Under the pieces are notes generated by a model. That model was not told the origin of the DNA. It saw only the letters and a program-made list of their open reading frames with translations, and did not search any database. DNA of 64,000 bases, from contig NZ_CP152412.1 in the NCBI RefSeq assembly GCF_038957035.1, positions 7,250,501 through 7,314,500 on the forward strand, given 5' to 3'. Positions 54,875 through 64,000 of the stretch are shown here, one piece after another; within the stretch, counting starts at the first letter, position 1; the number at the start of each line of letters is the position of its first letter. Position numbers and translations under genes: made by a program. The DNA is from Bradyrhizobium sp. B097. GTDB lineage: Bacteria > Pseudomonadota > Alphaproteobacteria > Rhizobiales > Xanthobacteraceae.

Positions 54875-55460
54875 TCCGGCGGTCTCGCGAGCCAAGTTCG
54901 ATCGCGAGATCGCGGCATACCGGGAGATGGAAGCCACCTATCGCAAGCGCGGGTGGCTCCTTCTCGACGTCAGTTTTCCCGAGGTCTGCATCGCATTCGC
55001 GGTGCCAAAACTGCGTCCCTTCCCGATCGTCGCAGCTGTCGTGATCGACTTCACCGATTACGACCTGCGGCCATTGTCGGTCCGCTTCGTGAACCCCTTC
55101 ACCCGCGAGGCATTGGTCGCGCGCGACCTCAACTTCTCCATGCCGCGGCGTCAGAGCATGCCGCCCGAAATGTTTGAGGCGATGCTCCAGCAAGGCACCC
55201 TTCCGGTCACCAACATCGTGCAGGCCAATGGTCTCGACGACCATCCCTTCATCTGCCTGCCGGGCGTCCGCGAATATCACGACAACCCTGCCCATACCGG
55301 TGATTCATGGCTTCTGCACCGAGCTTCTGGCGAAGGCTCCTTGGCCTTCATCCTCGACAAGATCTGGACCTACGGCGTGGAGCCACTGTCGATGTTCCAA
55401 ATCCAGGTGCAGGCGACCACGCTCCCGCTGGCGGCGAATCCGCAGGCGTTCCGGGAATGA
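54855..55460 (+). CDS. E2-like conjugating enzyme of the ubiquitin-like system
   Basis: A 201-residue protein. The UBC-like core starts with AAYREMEATYRKRGWLLLDV and FPEVCIAFAVPKLRPFPIVA. The probable catalytic Cys is C134 in DDHPFICLPGVREYHDNPAH, followed by conserved-looking His residues (H142, H147) and GDSWLLHR. The GTG start overlaps the Ubl gene by 20 bp; a later start is possible. The stop overlaps the JAB start by four bases. Predicted to accept the Ubl from the E1 and transfer it to targets. Confidence 0.7.
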   Translation: MLPQVVDPAVSRAKFDREIAAYREMEATYRKRGWLLLDVSFPEVCIAFAVPKLRPFPIVAAVVIDFTDYDLRPLSVRFVNPFTREALVARDLNFSMPRRQSMPPEMFEAMLQQGTLPVTNIVQANGLDDHPFICLPGVREYHDNPAHTGDSWLLHRASGEGSLAFILDKIWTYGVEPLSMFQIQVQATTLPLAANPQAFRE

Positions 55461-55945
55461 TGCGGCTTTCCGACGTCCGTTTGGTCCGGGTACCTCAGAA
55501 CTGCGCCAGCGCCGTCCACGCCCACTTGCGCAAGGTCGGACGCGACGGCTTCGAGGGTCTCGGCCTCTGGGCCGGCCGGCAGAGCGGCGACGTGTTCACT
55601 GTGGAAGAGGCCGTCATCCCGGCCCAGAAACACATCCGCACCGAAGACGGGGTTTGCGTCATCACCGAGGCCCAGGAGCTGCATCGGTTGAACGTCTGGC
55701 TCTACCGCAAGAAGCTCTCGCTGATCGCGCAGATCCACAGTCATCCGGGCCGGGCTTACCACTCCAGCACCGACGACCAATACGCTGTCGCGACGACGGT
55801 GGGCTGCTTCTCGCTGGTGATGCCCGATTTCGCGACCGGCCCGTTCGCGATCAACCGCCTCGCCTCGTACCGGCTGGATGCTTCCGGCGCCTGGCGGAGC
55901 ATTTCCGCGTCGCAAGCCGCCCGCATGATCACGATCGTGGAGTAG
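55457..55945 (+). CDS. JAB/JAMM-domain isopeptidase
   Basis: A 162-residue protein with a complete JAMM motif: E33 in GFEGLGLW, and H94-S-H96-P followed by S104-x-x-D107 in HSHPGRAYHSSTDD. These zinc proteases cleave ubiquitin-like proteins after the last Gly, maturing the modifier and/or removing it from targets. It overlaps the E2 gene by four bases and lies two bases before the E1 start. Confidence 0.85.
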   Translation: MMRLSDVRLVRVPQNCASAVHAHLRKVGRDGFEGLGLWAGRQSGDVFTVEEAVIPAQKHIRTEDGVCVITEAQELHRLNVWLYRKKLSLIAQIHSHPGRAYHSSTDDQYAVATTVGCFSLVMPDFATGPFAINRLASYRLDASGAWRSISASQAARMITIVE

Positions 55946-55947
55946 CC

Positions 55948-57474
55948 ATGGCCTTTGCCAACTTCTTCGACAGGAGCGCCGCGGCCGCCTCGCAGGTTCT
56001 CGCGAACTTCCACCTGGAAGATTTCAAGGACCGGCTGTCGGCGCACCGTGTCGCGCTGTCCTTCGACGATGCCGCCGTCAAGTCCCCGGAAGGCCGCGCC
56101 ACTCTCGACTTGTCGGTACGACTGCTCGCCCGGCTCTATCCGGTGCTGGCCATCCATCCGGTCGGCTCCGCGGCCGCCGAACACGCGGCCCGGCTGCGGG
56201 ACTTGGCCCTCAGCATCAACGACCGGATCGAGCTGCAAGACGCACTTGTTGGCACCGATATCGTCGTCGCCGTCGGCAACACCAAAGTGGTCGCCGAATT
56301 CGCCGCCATCTATATTGGCTCCGATGGGTGGCGCGCGCTGCTGTCGCGGCAGGGCCCAGTACAGTCCGGATTGACGACGAATCCATTCGGTGCCGGTGCA
56401 GCCGCGTGTTTCGGCGCCGCCAACGTCTTCAGAAGAATCTTCGCCGGCCAGCTTCCACGCGGCGATCTCGACGACAGGATCGACCTGTCGTTGTCGACCT
56501 ACCTTCAGGAATCCACGGCCGCATCGCCGCTGCCGGAGAGCTGCGATCTCGGAGACGCCTATCTCGTGGGACTGGGCGCGATCGGCAACGGCGCCGTCTG
56601 GGCATTGTCGCGCGTTCCAGCTCTCGCTGGCATCCTTCATCTCGTCGATCACGAGAACGCCGACCTTTCGAACCTGCAGCGCTACGTCATGGCCACGCAA
56701 CACGATGTCGGTCGCCGGAAGGTCCGGCTCGCCCGCGCGTTGTTCGAGCAGGGCACGCTCAAGGTGAGAGCGCATCCGCAGCGATGGAGCGACTATGTCA
56801 ACGGTCGCCGCAAGCGCGCCTTCGAACGGGTCGCGGTGGCGCTCGACACCGCCGAGGATCGCATCTCGCTCCAGGCCTCGCTGCCAAAATGGACCGTGAA
56901 CGCCTGGACACAGGACGTCGATCTGGGCGTCTCCCGGCATGGCTTCGCAGACGACGGCGCATGCCTCGCCTGTCTCTACTTGCCGACGGGCGCCGTGAAG
57001 AACGAACACGAACGAGTGGCTGAGGAACTGAGGATCCCCGATGCGCACCAGGAAATCCGGACACTGCTGCAGACGCATCAGCCGGTGTCCGAGGCCTTCG
57101 TCCGGCGCGTCGCCACCGCATTCGGCGTCCCCTTCGAAGCGCTCCAGGTGTTCGTCGGCCAGCCGGTACAGACCTTCTACCGGAATGCCATCTGCGGCGG
57201 CCTGATGGTCGGCCTGACCGGCAGCTGCCACGCGGGCACGGCCGTCGTGCCCATGGTGTTCCAGTCGGCGCTCGCGGGGATCATGCTTGCGGCCGATCTG
57301 GTCAAGCACGCGGCCGGCATGCCGCCCGCCTCGACCACGACGACACGGATCAATCTGCTGCGACCGCTCGCGCCGGTCCTGGGGGACCCGCGCGCCAAGG
57401 ATACGAGCGGCCGCTGCATCTGCTGCGATCGCGACTTCCTCGATGCCTACAGGCGGAAATACCGCCTGACATAG
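55948..57474 (+). CDS. E1-like (ThiF-fold) activating enzyme
   Basis: A 508-residue protein. The N-terminal about 200 residues form an extra domain (FFDRSAAAASQVLANFHLED). The ThiF adenylation domain then begins with YLVGLGAIGNGAVWAL (GxGxxG, about residue 208), HLVDHENADLSNLQRY and RRKVRLARA. The candidate catalytic Cys lies in DDGACLACLYLPTG (near residue 340). The C-terminus has GRCICCDRDFLDAYRRKY, a possible zinc knuckle. It should adenylate the Ubl C-terminus and hand it to the E2 as a thioester. Order Ubl-E2-JAB-E1; related operons (Bil/Bub types) protect against phage. Confidence 0.8.
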   Translation: MAFANFFDRSAAAASQVLANFHLEDFKDRLSAHRVALSFDDAAVKSPEGRATLDLSVRLLARLYPVLAIHPVGSAAAEHAARLRDLALSINDRIELQDALVGTDIVVAVGNTKVVAEFAAIYIGSDGWRALLSRQGPVQSGLTTNPFGAGAAACFGAANVFRRIFAGQLPRGDLDDRIDLSLSTYLQESTAASPLPESCDLGDAYLVGLGAIGNGAVWALSRVPALAGILHLVDHENADLSNLQRYVMATQHDVGRRKVRLARALFEQGTLKVRAHPQRWSDYVNGRRKRAFERVAVALDTAEDRISLQASLPKWTVNAWTQDVDLGVSRHGFADDGACLACLYLPTGAVKNEHERVAEELRIPDAHQEIRTLLQTHQPVSEAFVRRVATAFGVPFEALQVFVGQPVQTFYRNAICGGLMVGLTGSCHAGTAVVPMVFQSALAGIMLAADLVKHAAGMPPASTTTTRINLLRPLAPVLGDPRAKDTSGRCICCDRDFLDAYRRKYRLT

Positions 57475-57861
57475 ATCTGGATGCCTATCCGAGGGGCAGC
57501 GCGAGATTTCGACGCCGACGACTCGCCTTCACGCGATGGGCGAGTCCGGCGACCGGACGGGGAGCGATGCCTTCGAGGGGATGGCCGGACCCGTCTGCAA
57601 GGTTGACTGGTCACGGAATTGCTACCATTGGTCGGAGATGGACAGTCGCTGTCACGTCATGAAAAGGGCTTCCCGCTCGCGTCCGCGAACCGGTTTTCTC
57701 GCAAGCCACACCTCTGTCGTGTCTCGCGGACGTCGCATGCCGCCTCAATCGCCCGGGGCGGCCATGAACGGAGCTATCCAAGACATTTACGGTATCTGGT
57801 GCGGGTCGGACGGCCTTGCGACGTCAGGCGATGGCCTCGCTCGTCCGGTCGAGGGGTCGGC
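57475..57861. other. Gap between the ubiquitin-like and Wadjet operons
   Basis: 387 bp with no supported gene. It presumably carries the jetA promoter; GAGGGGTCGGC just before 57862 is a reasonable ribosome site. Confidence 0.5.
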
Positions 57862-59265
57862 ATGAGCGATCTGTTCGGTTGCGTGCCGCCCGAAGCCTTC
57901 AGGATCTTCACCGGCCGTCACGCCTTGGCGGCGGAAGCGGCGCTTCTGCGGCTATGTGCCACCCATTTCGGCGAAATGGCCATCGAGAATCCCGAACGCG
58001 ATCAGGTCAAGAACTCGATTGCCGCCGCGATCGAGGGAATGCCGGCACCGCCGCCGAACTCCGAACAAGGCTGCTCCGAACAAGGCGAGGAAGACGAGCC
58101 GGAATCGGCGTCGTCCGACTATTTGTATCTGAAGATGCGCGAAGGCGGCTGGCTGGTCGAGGAGTCGGACCGCTGGCTGATCCGGGTAACGATGCCCGAT
58201 GGCTACCGCCGGCTGATGACGGTGCTGCGCGACCTGAAGGAAAACGTCGCCAAGAGCTTCACGGGACTGGTCTCGCAGGTCTCTTCCCTGATCGGCGCGG
58301 CCGCCGATGACCCGACGATGCACGCCACCAACATCGATGCCGCGTGGCAGACAGCCGTCGGATTCCGGCGCCATATGGCCGGCATTGATGCGGCGCTTTT
58401 GTCCGTGGTGCGTCGGCTCAACTCCGCCGACGGCATGGATGATTCGGTCGACGTGTTCTTCGCCGAATTCGTCGGCAATATCCTGATCCGCGACTGGACC
58501 AAGATCCTGTCCCAAAACAACCCGTGGCGGTCCCGCCACCACGTCACCCGCGCCGTCCGCGATATCCTCGGCTCGGCGGCGGCCATGGAGAAGGCGATGG
58601 CCGCCTATGTCGAGGCCGGTCATGCGGCGACCAAAGGCGAAGCCGAGGCGCTGATCCGCAGACGGCTTTCCGAGATCTCGACCTCGTTCGACGACATCGA
58701 ACGCCTGCGCGTCCGCATCGATGAGGGCCAGGTCGGCATCGAAAGCCGCATCCGCGACATCCTCAGATTCATCGGCCGCAATCCGGCGACCATCCGCGAA
58801 CGCGTCGAGTCCTGCCTCGAGGAATTGGCGCTGCTCGAGGATCACGTGGAGCTTCCCTGCGTTCTGCCGCTGCTCAACTGCCTCGAGCCGGTGGGCGAAT
58901 CCCGCTTTCCCGAGGCCAGGGAGCCCTTGCCCCCTCCGGAGCCGCGCGTCCTGCGGCGGCCGCCTGAAGATCCCTACAGGAAGCGCTTCATCCAGGATTG
59001 CCGCGCGTTCGATTTCGCCTCCGAGCCGACCGCCGGACATGCGCTCGCCTACCTGGGTTCGACGGGCGACGGCGACGCGGTCGCTCTCGCGCCCGGCAAC
59101 GCAAAGGACTGGTTCACCTGGCGATACATCGCCCTGCTCGCGCTCACCGGCCGCGGCCGACGAATCAAGGGTTGGCTTCTAGCGCCCGCGGAGGGCGTCG
59201 CCGCGTGCAAATACGGCGAACTGCCCAACTTCACGGCCACCAGAATCACGGAGCCCCCGCGATGA
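57862..59265 (+). CDS. jetA: Wadjet JetA, kleisin-like subunit
   Basis: A 467-residue protein starting FGCVPPEAFRIFTGRHALAAEAALLRLC. It is mostly helical, with an acidic Pro/Ser-rich insert (GEEDEPESASSDYLYLKMRE) near residue 80 and long helices that would bridge the SMC heads. Position 1 of a four-gene operon with four-base overlaps and the identity of the following genes identify it as JetA of a Wadjet anti-plasmid system; subtype not assigned. A fragment of a near-identical gene lies at 43794-44064. Confidence 0.75.
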   Translation: MSDLFGCVPPEAFRIFTGRHALAAEAALLRLCATHFGEMAIENPERDQVKNSIAAAIEGMPAPPPNSEQGCSEQGEEDEPESASSDYLYLKMREGGWLVEESDRWLIRVTMPDGYRRLMTVLRDLKENVAKSFTGLVSQVSSLIGAAADDPTMHATNIDAAWQTAVGFRRHMAGIDAALLSVVRRLNSADGMDDSVDVFFAEFVGNILIRDWTKILSQNNPWRSRHHVTRAVRDILGSAAAMEKAMAAYVEAGHAATKGEAEALIRRRLSEISTSFDDIERLRVRIDEGQVGIESRIRDILRFIGRNPATIRERVESCLEELALLEDHVELPCVLPLLNCLEPVGESRFPEAREPLPPPEPRVLRRPPEDPYRKRFIQDCRAFDFASEPTAGHALAYLGSTGDGDAVALAPGNAKDWFTWRYIALLALTGRGRRIKGWLLAPAEGVAACKYGELPNFTATRITEPPR

Positions 59266-59969
59266 ACGCTCTGTCGGGATTGCAGGAATACGAGGAGGTC
59301 CTCGCCAGAACGCGCTATCCAAAGGTCGCCGTCCAGCGCGCTTTCCGCACACTGATGCAGCGGCAATTCATCTTCGGCAACGACTTCGGCTCCAAGGACG
59401 TCTACGAGTTGCTCAACGACGATCAGGTCCGCCCCTTCGCCGAGCGATTGTTCGACGTCTTCGGATGGCGGCTTCAGTTCAATACCTCGGGCAACATCAA
59501 GATGGTCTGTCTGATGCCGCCGATCGCCGAGGCTCCCGATACGCCGCGCGACAAGCGGCTCGCCCACCAGGCGCCGCCGCTGCGCGTCGATGAGGCCATT
59601 GCCATCCTTTTGCTGCGGGCGTTCTACGACAATGCCATCCAGACCACCGGCCTCGTGAACGGTAACGCCGAATGGCATACCGACGGCCTCTACGACCTCT
59701 GGAAGGAAAAGACCAGGAAGGATCCGCCCGGCAAAGTCAGGATGCTCGACATCCTGCGGTTCCTGAAGAACCACGGGATTATCCAGGTGTCGCTGCCGCC
59801 GACTTTCCACGAGGGAATGCCCTTCACCGTCAGGCCATCGATCAGCCTGGTGGCAGTGTCCGAGCCGCTTGAGGCACTGAAGCGCTATGCCAGGGAAGCG
59901 CGGAGCGAATCCGCCGCGTCCGATGTCGGCGGCGAAGGCAGCTCCGGCCAAGAAAAGGCCGACGCATGA
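59262..59969 (+). CDS. jetB: Wadjet JetB (DUF4194-like, KITE-type) subunit
   Basis: A 235-residue winged-helix protein (VAVQRAFRTLMQRQFIFGND; YELLNDDQVRPFAERLFDVFGWRLQFN; VDEAIAILLLRAFYDN; MLDILRFLKNHGIIQV). This resembles DUF4194 JetB/MukE-like subunits that bind the kleisin. It overlaps both neighbours by four bases. Confidence 0.75.
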   Translation: MNALSGLQEYEEVLARTRYPKVAVQRAFRTLMQRQFIFGNDFGSKDVYELLNDDQVRPFAERLFDVFGWRLQFNTSGNIKMVCLMPPIAEAPDTPRDKRLAHQAPPLRVDEAIAILLLRAFYDNAIQTTGLVNGNAEWHTDGLYDLWKEKTRKDPPGKVRMLDILRFLKNHGIIQVSLPPTFHEGMPFTVRPSISLVAVSEPLEALKRYAREARSESAASDVGGEGSSGQEKADA

Positions 59970-62900
59970 GCCGGCAGGAACTCCAAACACCGCAGATCGT
60001 CCGTCTGTCCTTGATCGACTTCTACCTGATCGAACGGGAAGACATCGAGCTTTCCGGCAACACCGTCTTCCTCGGTCCGAACCGCAGCGGCAAGAGTTCG
60101 TGCGTCGATGCGATCCAGACCGGACTGACCGGCGGCGCGGGCGATCTCGTCGTCTACAACGCCGCGGCGGTGCGGCAGAACCGGCCGGACGCCCACAGAT
60201 CGCTGCAGGAATACTGTCTCGGCGTCGTCCGGCACGACGAGAACGAGAAGGCCAAGGTGGTTCGCAAGAGCTCCCAGACCTGGATCGGCCTGTCGTTTCG
60301 CCCCCGCGAGGGCGCGGAGGTCGCCGGTGTCGTGCACATCGTGGCGCACGAACACCGCGAACGGCCCAACACACGCTTCATGGTCGTGACCGGCGGCGGC
60401 GTGACGACCGCGGATCTCGTCTTCATGGCCGAAGACGGCGAGATGGCGAAGGGGTTCGACCAGGCGGTCGACGGCCTGCGGGCAAGTGGCCGAAAGGTCG
60501 AGGAATGCGACAGCGCGTCTGACTACTCCACCTATCTTCTCAACCTGCTCACCTACGGTTCGTGGCATGCGGACGCCAGTTCCTATTACAGGGCGGTGAA
60601 GCGCGCGCTGGTGTTCCAGCCGGTCGGCGACATCACGGCCTTCATGCGCGCCCATGTCCTCGAGACCGATTTCATCGACATCGGACGGATGCGCGAACGC
60701 CTGGCGTTCTATCGCGAGATCGTGCGTACCATCGGGAGCATCAACAAGCAGATCGATTCGCTCGGAACCGTGGTCGATTACTATTCGAAGGCCGCCGAGG
60801 ACGATCGCGAGGCCCGCGGTCGCGTGGCGGCGGCGACCGAGGCGGCCGTCGGCCAGCGCCAATCCGAGATCGGCGCCATCGAGGAAAAGCTGGTCAACCT
60901 GCGGACGCAGGCCGAGGCAGCCGACGAAGCCGAGATGAAGGCGGACGATCGCAAGGAAGAGGCCGGCCGGCGCGTCGACGAGGCGCGCAATTCTGGCGGC
61001 GCCGCTGCACTCGAAACGCGAATCCGGGATGCTGAACGTGACCTCTCCGGCGAGGAGACGAGGTTGCGTGACGTCCGAAAGGAGCTCAAACGCCGCGCTG
61101 AGGCGATCGATGCGATCCGCACCGCCGTGGGCTACATGAGGGACGCCGATAGCCGCAACGTCCGCAGGATCGCGGACGCCGGAGCCGACTTCCGCCGGGC
61201 GCAGGACGACGTAGAAATCCAATCCATGGCTTCCGACGCCGACGCGCTGCAGCGCGCCGTAGAGGCGGTGGGAGCCGAAGCCGTGCGGGAGCTCACGCGT
61301 GCTCACAACGCCGCGGCAGCCCGCGAGGAGCGGATCTCGAAGACGCGCGACGATCTTGCGCGCAGAGCGCGCTCGGAGGCCATCGACCAAGCGTTGCTGC
61401 GACCCGAGGCGGAAGCTCTGCGCGACGCCCTGGCGGCCAACAAAATCGTCGCGACGGCGCTTTGCGATCTGATCGACATCAGGGAAGGCAAGGAGGAATG
61501 GCGGAACGCGGTCGAATCCGTGCTAGGTAACGCCCGCGAGGCCATGATCCTGAAGGACGGCAACGAATACATCGATGCCGTCCGGGTGCAACGGCGCTCA
61601 ACCCGCAGCGACGGGGTCGAGATCGTCAAGCCATCGGTCCTGACGGTCGGCGCGCAGCCGCCGGCCTCCGACTCGCTGGCCGCCGTCGTCGAAGCCGAAA
61701 GCGCCACCGCCGCCGCCTACGTCAACGCGGTGTTGGGGCGCATCAAGCGGGTAAGAACCGAAGCAGACATCGAGCGCGAGCCCAACGCCGTGACAAGTGA
61801 CCTCATGCGCGCGACTCGCTTTTCCTCCTACAAGATGCGACCGCAGCGCTATCTGCTGGTCGGACGGCGCGGCCGCGCCCAGGCGGCCGCGAACGCCGCG
61901 GCGGACCTTCAGCGCCTGCATGGCGAGCTACAGGAAGCAGTAACCGAGAGGAAGGTCTTCGAAGCTGCCAAGGACGCCTATCGGACGCTGATCGGACAGG
62001 CCGGGAGTTCCCTGAAGACCCTGGGTTCGGTCGTGGACGATCTGCGGCGGGCGAAGACCGCCGTGGACGGCAGCCGCCAGGAGTTGCAGAAGCTTCGCGG
62101 GCAGCGTGATCCCCAAAAAGAGCAGCAAATCCGCGAGCTCGAGGCGGAGCGGAAGAAGCGCGATGAAGAATGGTCGCTCGCACGTGAGGCGGCAAGAAAA
62201 GCACACGACGCGGTCACGCGCGCGGAGGCGGAGATCGATGTGGCACGACAGCAGTTCGCCGCCGCCGAACTCGATCGCCAGGCAAAGGCCCTCCGCGAAC
62301 ACGACGCTGCCCACGAGGTGCGCCGGCGCGTCCTCGGCATACTGACCGAGGCCAAGGACTTCTGGCGCGAACACAAGCAGACGCTCGAAACTGCAGAGAC
62401 CCGCGCCGAGGAGAGCCGCGCCGGGATCGCGCGTGGTCACGAATCGTGGGCGAAACACGCGGCGGACTTCCCGGAGGTGGCAATGCCGGTGCTGAGCGGG
62501 GAGGCATGGCGCGAGCGGCTTGGCGAAACGCGGGCGATGCGCGACCTCCTGCAGAACTCGACGCTGCTGGACAAGACTGCCGAGGCCGAGGAAGCGGGCC
62601 GCCAGCTCTCGGACGCATTCCGCAACGAGTTCGTCAGCCTGCTGGTGCACGCCTTCTCGAAGATCCGCGACACGCGCGACGACCTCAATCGCGAGATGGA
62701 GCAGCACGAGTTCTACGGCGAGAAATACCTGTTCAGGATGAACCCGGTCGAGAAGTTCAGGGCGATCATCGATCTGGTCGAACGTGCGACGGAGGATCCG
62801 AACTGGGCGATGCCCTCACTGCACGCGCTCGAGGTCGACACCGAGCAGGCCCGCGCCGTCCGCTCCATCGCCGACATGATCGAAAGCGACGATCAGAGCG

Positions 62901-63421
62901 CGCTCAACGATCTGCGCGATCCGAAGGCGTACTGGACCTTCGACGTGCTGGTCAAGGACGCCGGCACCGGCGACGTCGTTTCGACGCTGCGCCAGCGCAT
63001 GAAGAAGGGGTCGATCGGAGAGGGCGTCGTTCCGCAGTATATCGCCATGGCGGCCGCGGTGTCGTCCAAATCGTCTTCGCCCGACCGCAGGAACGGATCG
63101 CTCGGCGTCATCCTGCTCGACGACGCACTCGACGGACTGGACACCGAGCACACGGTGAAGATGCTCAAGTTCATGAGCGGCACCAATCTGCAGATCGTCG
63201 CCGCGGCGCCCGACACGAAATCCCGCGTACTGGCGCACGCGATGGAGACGTTCATCAACGTCGCCCGCGACGGAGAGGACATCCACATCGTTCCGGAGAA
63301 AGTGTCCGACGCGCTGCGGGACGACCTCGCCGAGGAGGATCCGCGGGTCAAGGGCTACGAATCGTACCGCGAACGCGCCCTCGCCTCCGATGAGACCGAC
63401 GCGCTGGAGGCCGCGCAATGA
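59966..63421 (+). CDS. jetC: Wadjet JetC, SMC-like ATPase
   Basis: An 1151-residue SMC-type ATPase. Walker A is FLGPNRSGKSSCVDAI (residues 36-50). Long coiled coils follow (about 270-440 and 680-860, e.g. RIRDAERDLSGEETRLRDVRK), with a hinge-like part between them. The C-terminal head carries Walker B LGVILLDDALDGLDTEHT (about 1045-1062). With JetA and JetB it forms a loop-extruding condensin-like motor that recognises small circular DNA. Intact and coupled to both neighbours by four-base overlaps. Confidence 0.85.
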   Translation: MSRQELQTPQIVRLSLIDFYLIEREDIELSGNTVFLGPNRSGKSSCVDAIQTGLTGGAGDLVVYNAAAVRQNRPDAHRSLQEYCLGVVRHDENEKAKVVRKSSQTWIGLSFRPREGAEVAGVVHIVAHEHRERPNTRFMVVTGGGVTTADLVFMAEDGEMAKGFDQAVDGLRASGRKVEECDSASDYSTYLLNLLTYGSWHADASSYYRAVKRALVFQPVGDITAFMRAHVLETDFIDIGRMRERLAFYREIVRTIGSINKQIDSLGTVVDYYSKAAEDDREARGRVAAATEAAVGQRQSEIGAIEEKLVNLRTQAEAADEAEMKADDRKEEAGRRVDEARNSGGAAALETRIRDAERDLSGEETRLRDVRKELKRRAEAIDAIRTAVGYMRDADSRNVRRIADAGADFRRAQDDVEIQSMASDADALQRAVEAVGAEAVRELTRAHNAAAAREERISKTRDDLARRARSEAIDQALLRPEAEALRDALAANKIVATALCDLIDIREGKEEWRNAVESVLGNAREAMILKDGNEYIDAVRVQRRSTRSDGVEIVKPSVLTVGAQPPASDSLAAVVEAESATAAAYVNAVLGRIKRVRTEADIEREPNAVTSDLMRATRFSSYKMRPQRYLLVGRRGRAQAAANAAADLQRLHGELQEAVTERKVFEAAKDAYRTLIGQAGSSLKTLGSVVDDLRRAKTAVDGSRQELQKLRGQRDPQKEQQIRELEAERKKRDEEWSLAREAARKAHDAVTRAEAEIDVARQQFAAAELDRQAKALREHDAAHEVRRRVLGILTEAKDFWREHKQTLETAETRAEESRAGIARGHESWAKHAADFPEVAMPVLSGEAWRERLGETRAMRDLLQNSTLLDKTAEAEEAGRQLSDAFRNEFVSLLVHAFSKIRDTRDDLNREMEQHEFYGEKYLFRMNPVEKFRAIIDLVERATEDPNWAMPSLHALEVDTEQARAVRSIADMIESDDQSALNDLRDPKAYWTFDVLVKDAGTGDVVSTLRQRMKKGSIGEGVVPQYIAMAAAVSSKSSSPDRRNGSLGVILLDDALDGLDTEHTVKMLKFMSGTNLQIVAAAPDTKSRVLAHAMETFINVARDGEDIHIVPEKVSDALRDDLAEEDPRVKGYESYRERALASDETDALEAAQ

Positions 63422-64000
63422 CAATCTCCGGCGGTGAGGCCGCGCGCAGGGCTCTCATCAGGCTGCTCGAATCCGCCGACCGCAATGTGACGGCGACCCG
63501 CACGCTGTCGGTCGCCGCAACAGCGCCGAAGGATCCCTCGCCCGCCGTGCAGCGGGCATGGCGGGAAAGGCTCGAGGGTTCCGAACGTGCCGGCGCGGTC
63601 GCGCTTGTCCGCGCAAGCGGTAATCGGCGCGACGTCATCGAGCGCGTGCGGCTGCTCGATGCCGACCGCCTGGCGCGCGACCTCGGCATCACCCGCGCCG
63701 GAACGCTCGCCGCCGCCGCGGTGGCGGCGGCGCGGGACGCCGCCGCGGGCCGGGATGGGCTCGACGGAGCCATCGAGGATGCCGCCGACAAATGGACCAA
63801 GGGAGCCGAGTGGTATCGCCTGCCGGCCGAGGCCGAGCTGGTGCGCAGCGTCTTCGCCACCGCCGCCGGCCTGCTCGACGTCGCGTTCGGGACGCATTTC
63901 CGCGTCGCCTCCGCGCGGACCTCCGGGTCGTCGAAATTCCTTGAGCGACACGGTGCGGCGGTCGGCGCCATCCTGCGCCGCGCGCTGGCCCTGCCGGACG
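63418..64000 (+). CDS. jetD: Wadjet JetD nuclease, N-terminal part (runs off the window)
   Basis: The first 194 codons of a gene overlapping jetC by four bases. The sequence (RRALIRLLESADRNVTATRT; RLLDADRLARDLGITRAGTL) is the helical arm region of JetD. The Toprim-like catalytic domain, which cleaves the extruded plasmid, would lie beyond the right edge. Confidence 0.75.
   Translation, partial: MTISGGEAARRALIRLLESADRNVTATRTLSVAATAPKDPSPAVQRAWRERLEGSERAGAVALVRASGNRRDVIERVRLLDADRLARDLGITRAGTLAAAAVAAARDAAAGRDGLDGAIEDAADKWTKGAEWYRLPAEAELVRSVFATAAGLLDVAFGTHFRVASARTSGSSKFLERHGAAVGAILRRALALPD

Noticed and set aside
55756..57309. Long antisense open frame across the E1-like gene
   Set aside because: No recognisable domain; the plus-strand E1 has adenylation and Cys motifs. 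Same explanation for antisense frames at 15063-16469 and 59885-61390.

Overview
The window looks like accessory DNA of an alphaproteobacterial root-nodule symbiont, most likely a Bradyrhizobium symbiosis or genomic island. The evidence is a leucine-rich-repeat E3 ubiquitin ligase effector of the NopM/IpaH type with a good tts-box match upstream, a second candidate type III effector, IS66, IS630 and IS110 elements, and a high density of broken genes among GC-rich intact ones. No rRNA, tRNA or CRISPR array was seen. The genus is inferred from gene content only.

Layout. 0-10 kb is largely decayed: an M48-like membrane protease cut by the window edge, a frameshifted Fic/Doc toxin, an IS66 scrap, a membrane alpha/beta hydrolase, a metallophosphoesterase broken by a 19-bp tandem duplication, a truncated coupling-type ATPase, the tail of a tyrosine recombinase and an internally deleted dinB. 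10.3-17.4 kb is an intact five-gene GTPase-associated conflict operon (metallophosphoesterase, helical protein, two P-loop GTPases, GAP1-like protein). 17.5-20.4 kb is a complete-looking IS66 set.

21.3-26.3 kb holds the most unusual locus: a tightly packed five-gene minus-strand operon encoding a collagen-like exported protein, a membrane protein, a fusion of a tryptophan 2,3-dioxygenase-like domain to a PheRS B3/B4-like tRNA-editing domain, a tryptophanyl-tRNA synthetase-like protein and a small unknown protein. I know of no described system with this composition. The inferred theme is tryptophan and/or Trp-tRNA chemistry.

26-31 kb has an S1/P1 nuclease, a zinc-ribbon protein, a decayed XRE-cupin regulator, a LivM tail and a GNAT-histidine decarboxylase pair. 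32-36 kb carries IS630 (one decayed, one intact with visible terminal repeats) and IS110. 37-39 kb has an MFS exporter. 39.9-48.4 kb mixes small orphan genes, a candidate effector, fragments of a RecB-type nuclease and of Wadjet jetA, an AbiE toxin-antitoxin pair with a visible operator, and the NopM-like effector.

49.3-64 kb is a defence island: HipA/HipB with paired operators, a DUF3800 tail, an XRE-ImmA-exonuclease operon, a divergent ubiquitin-like conjugation operon (Ubl, E2, JAB, E1), then a Wadjet operon (JetA, JetB, JetC, JetD) that runs off the right edge.
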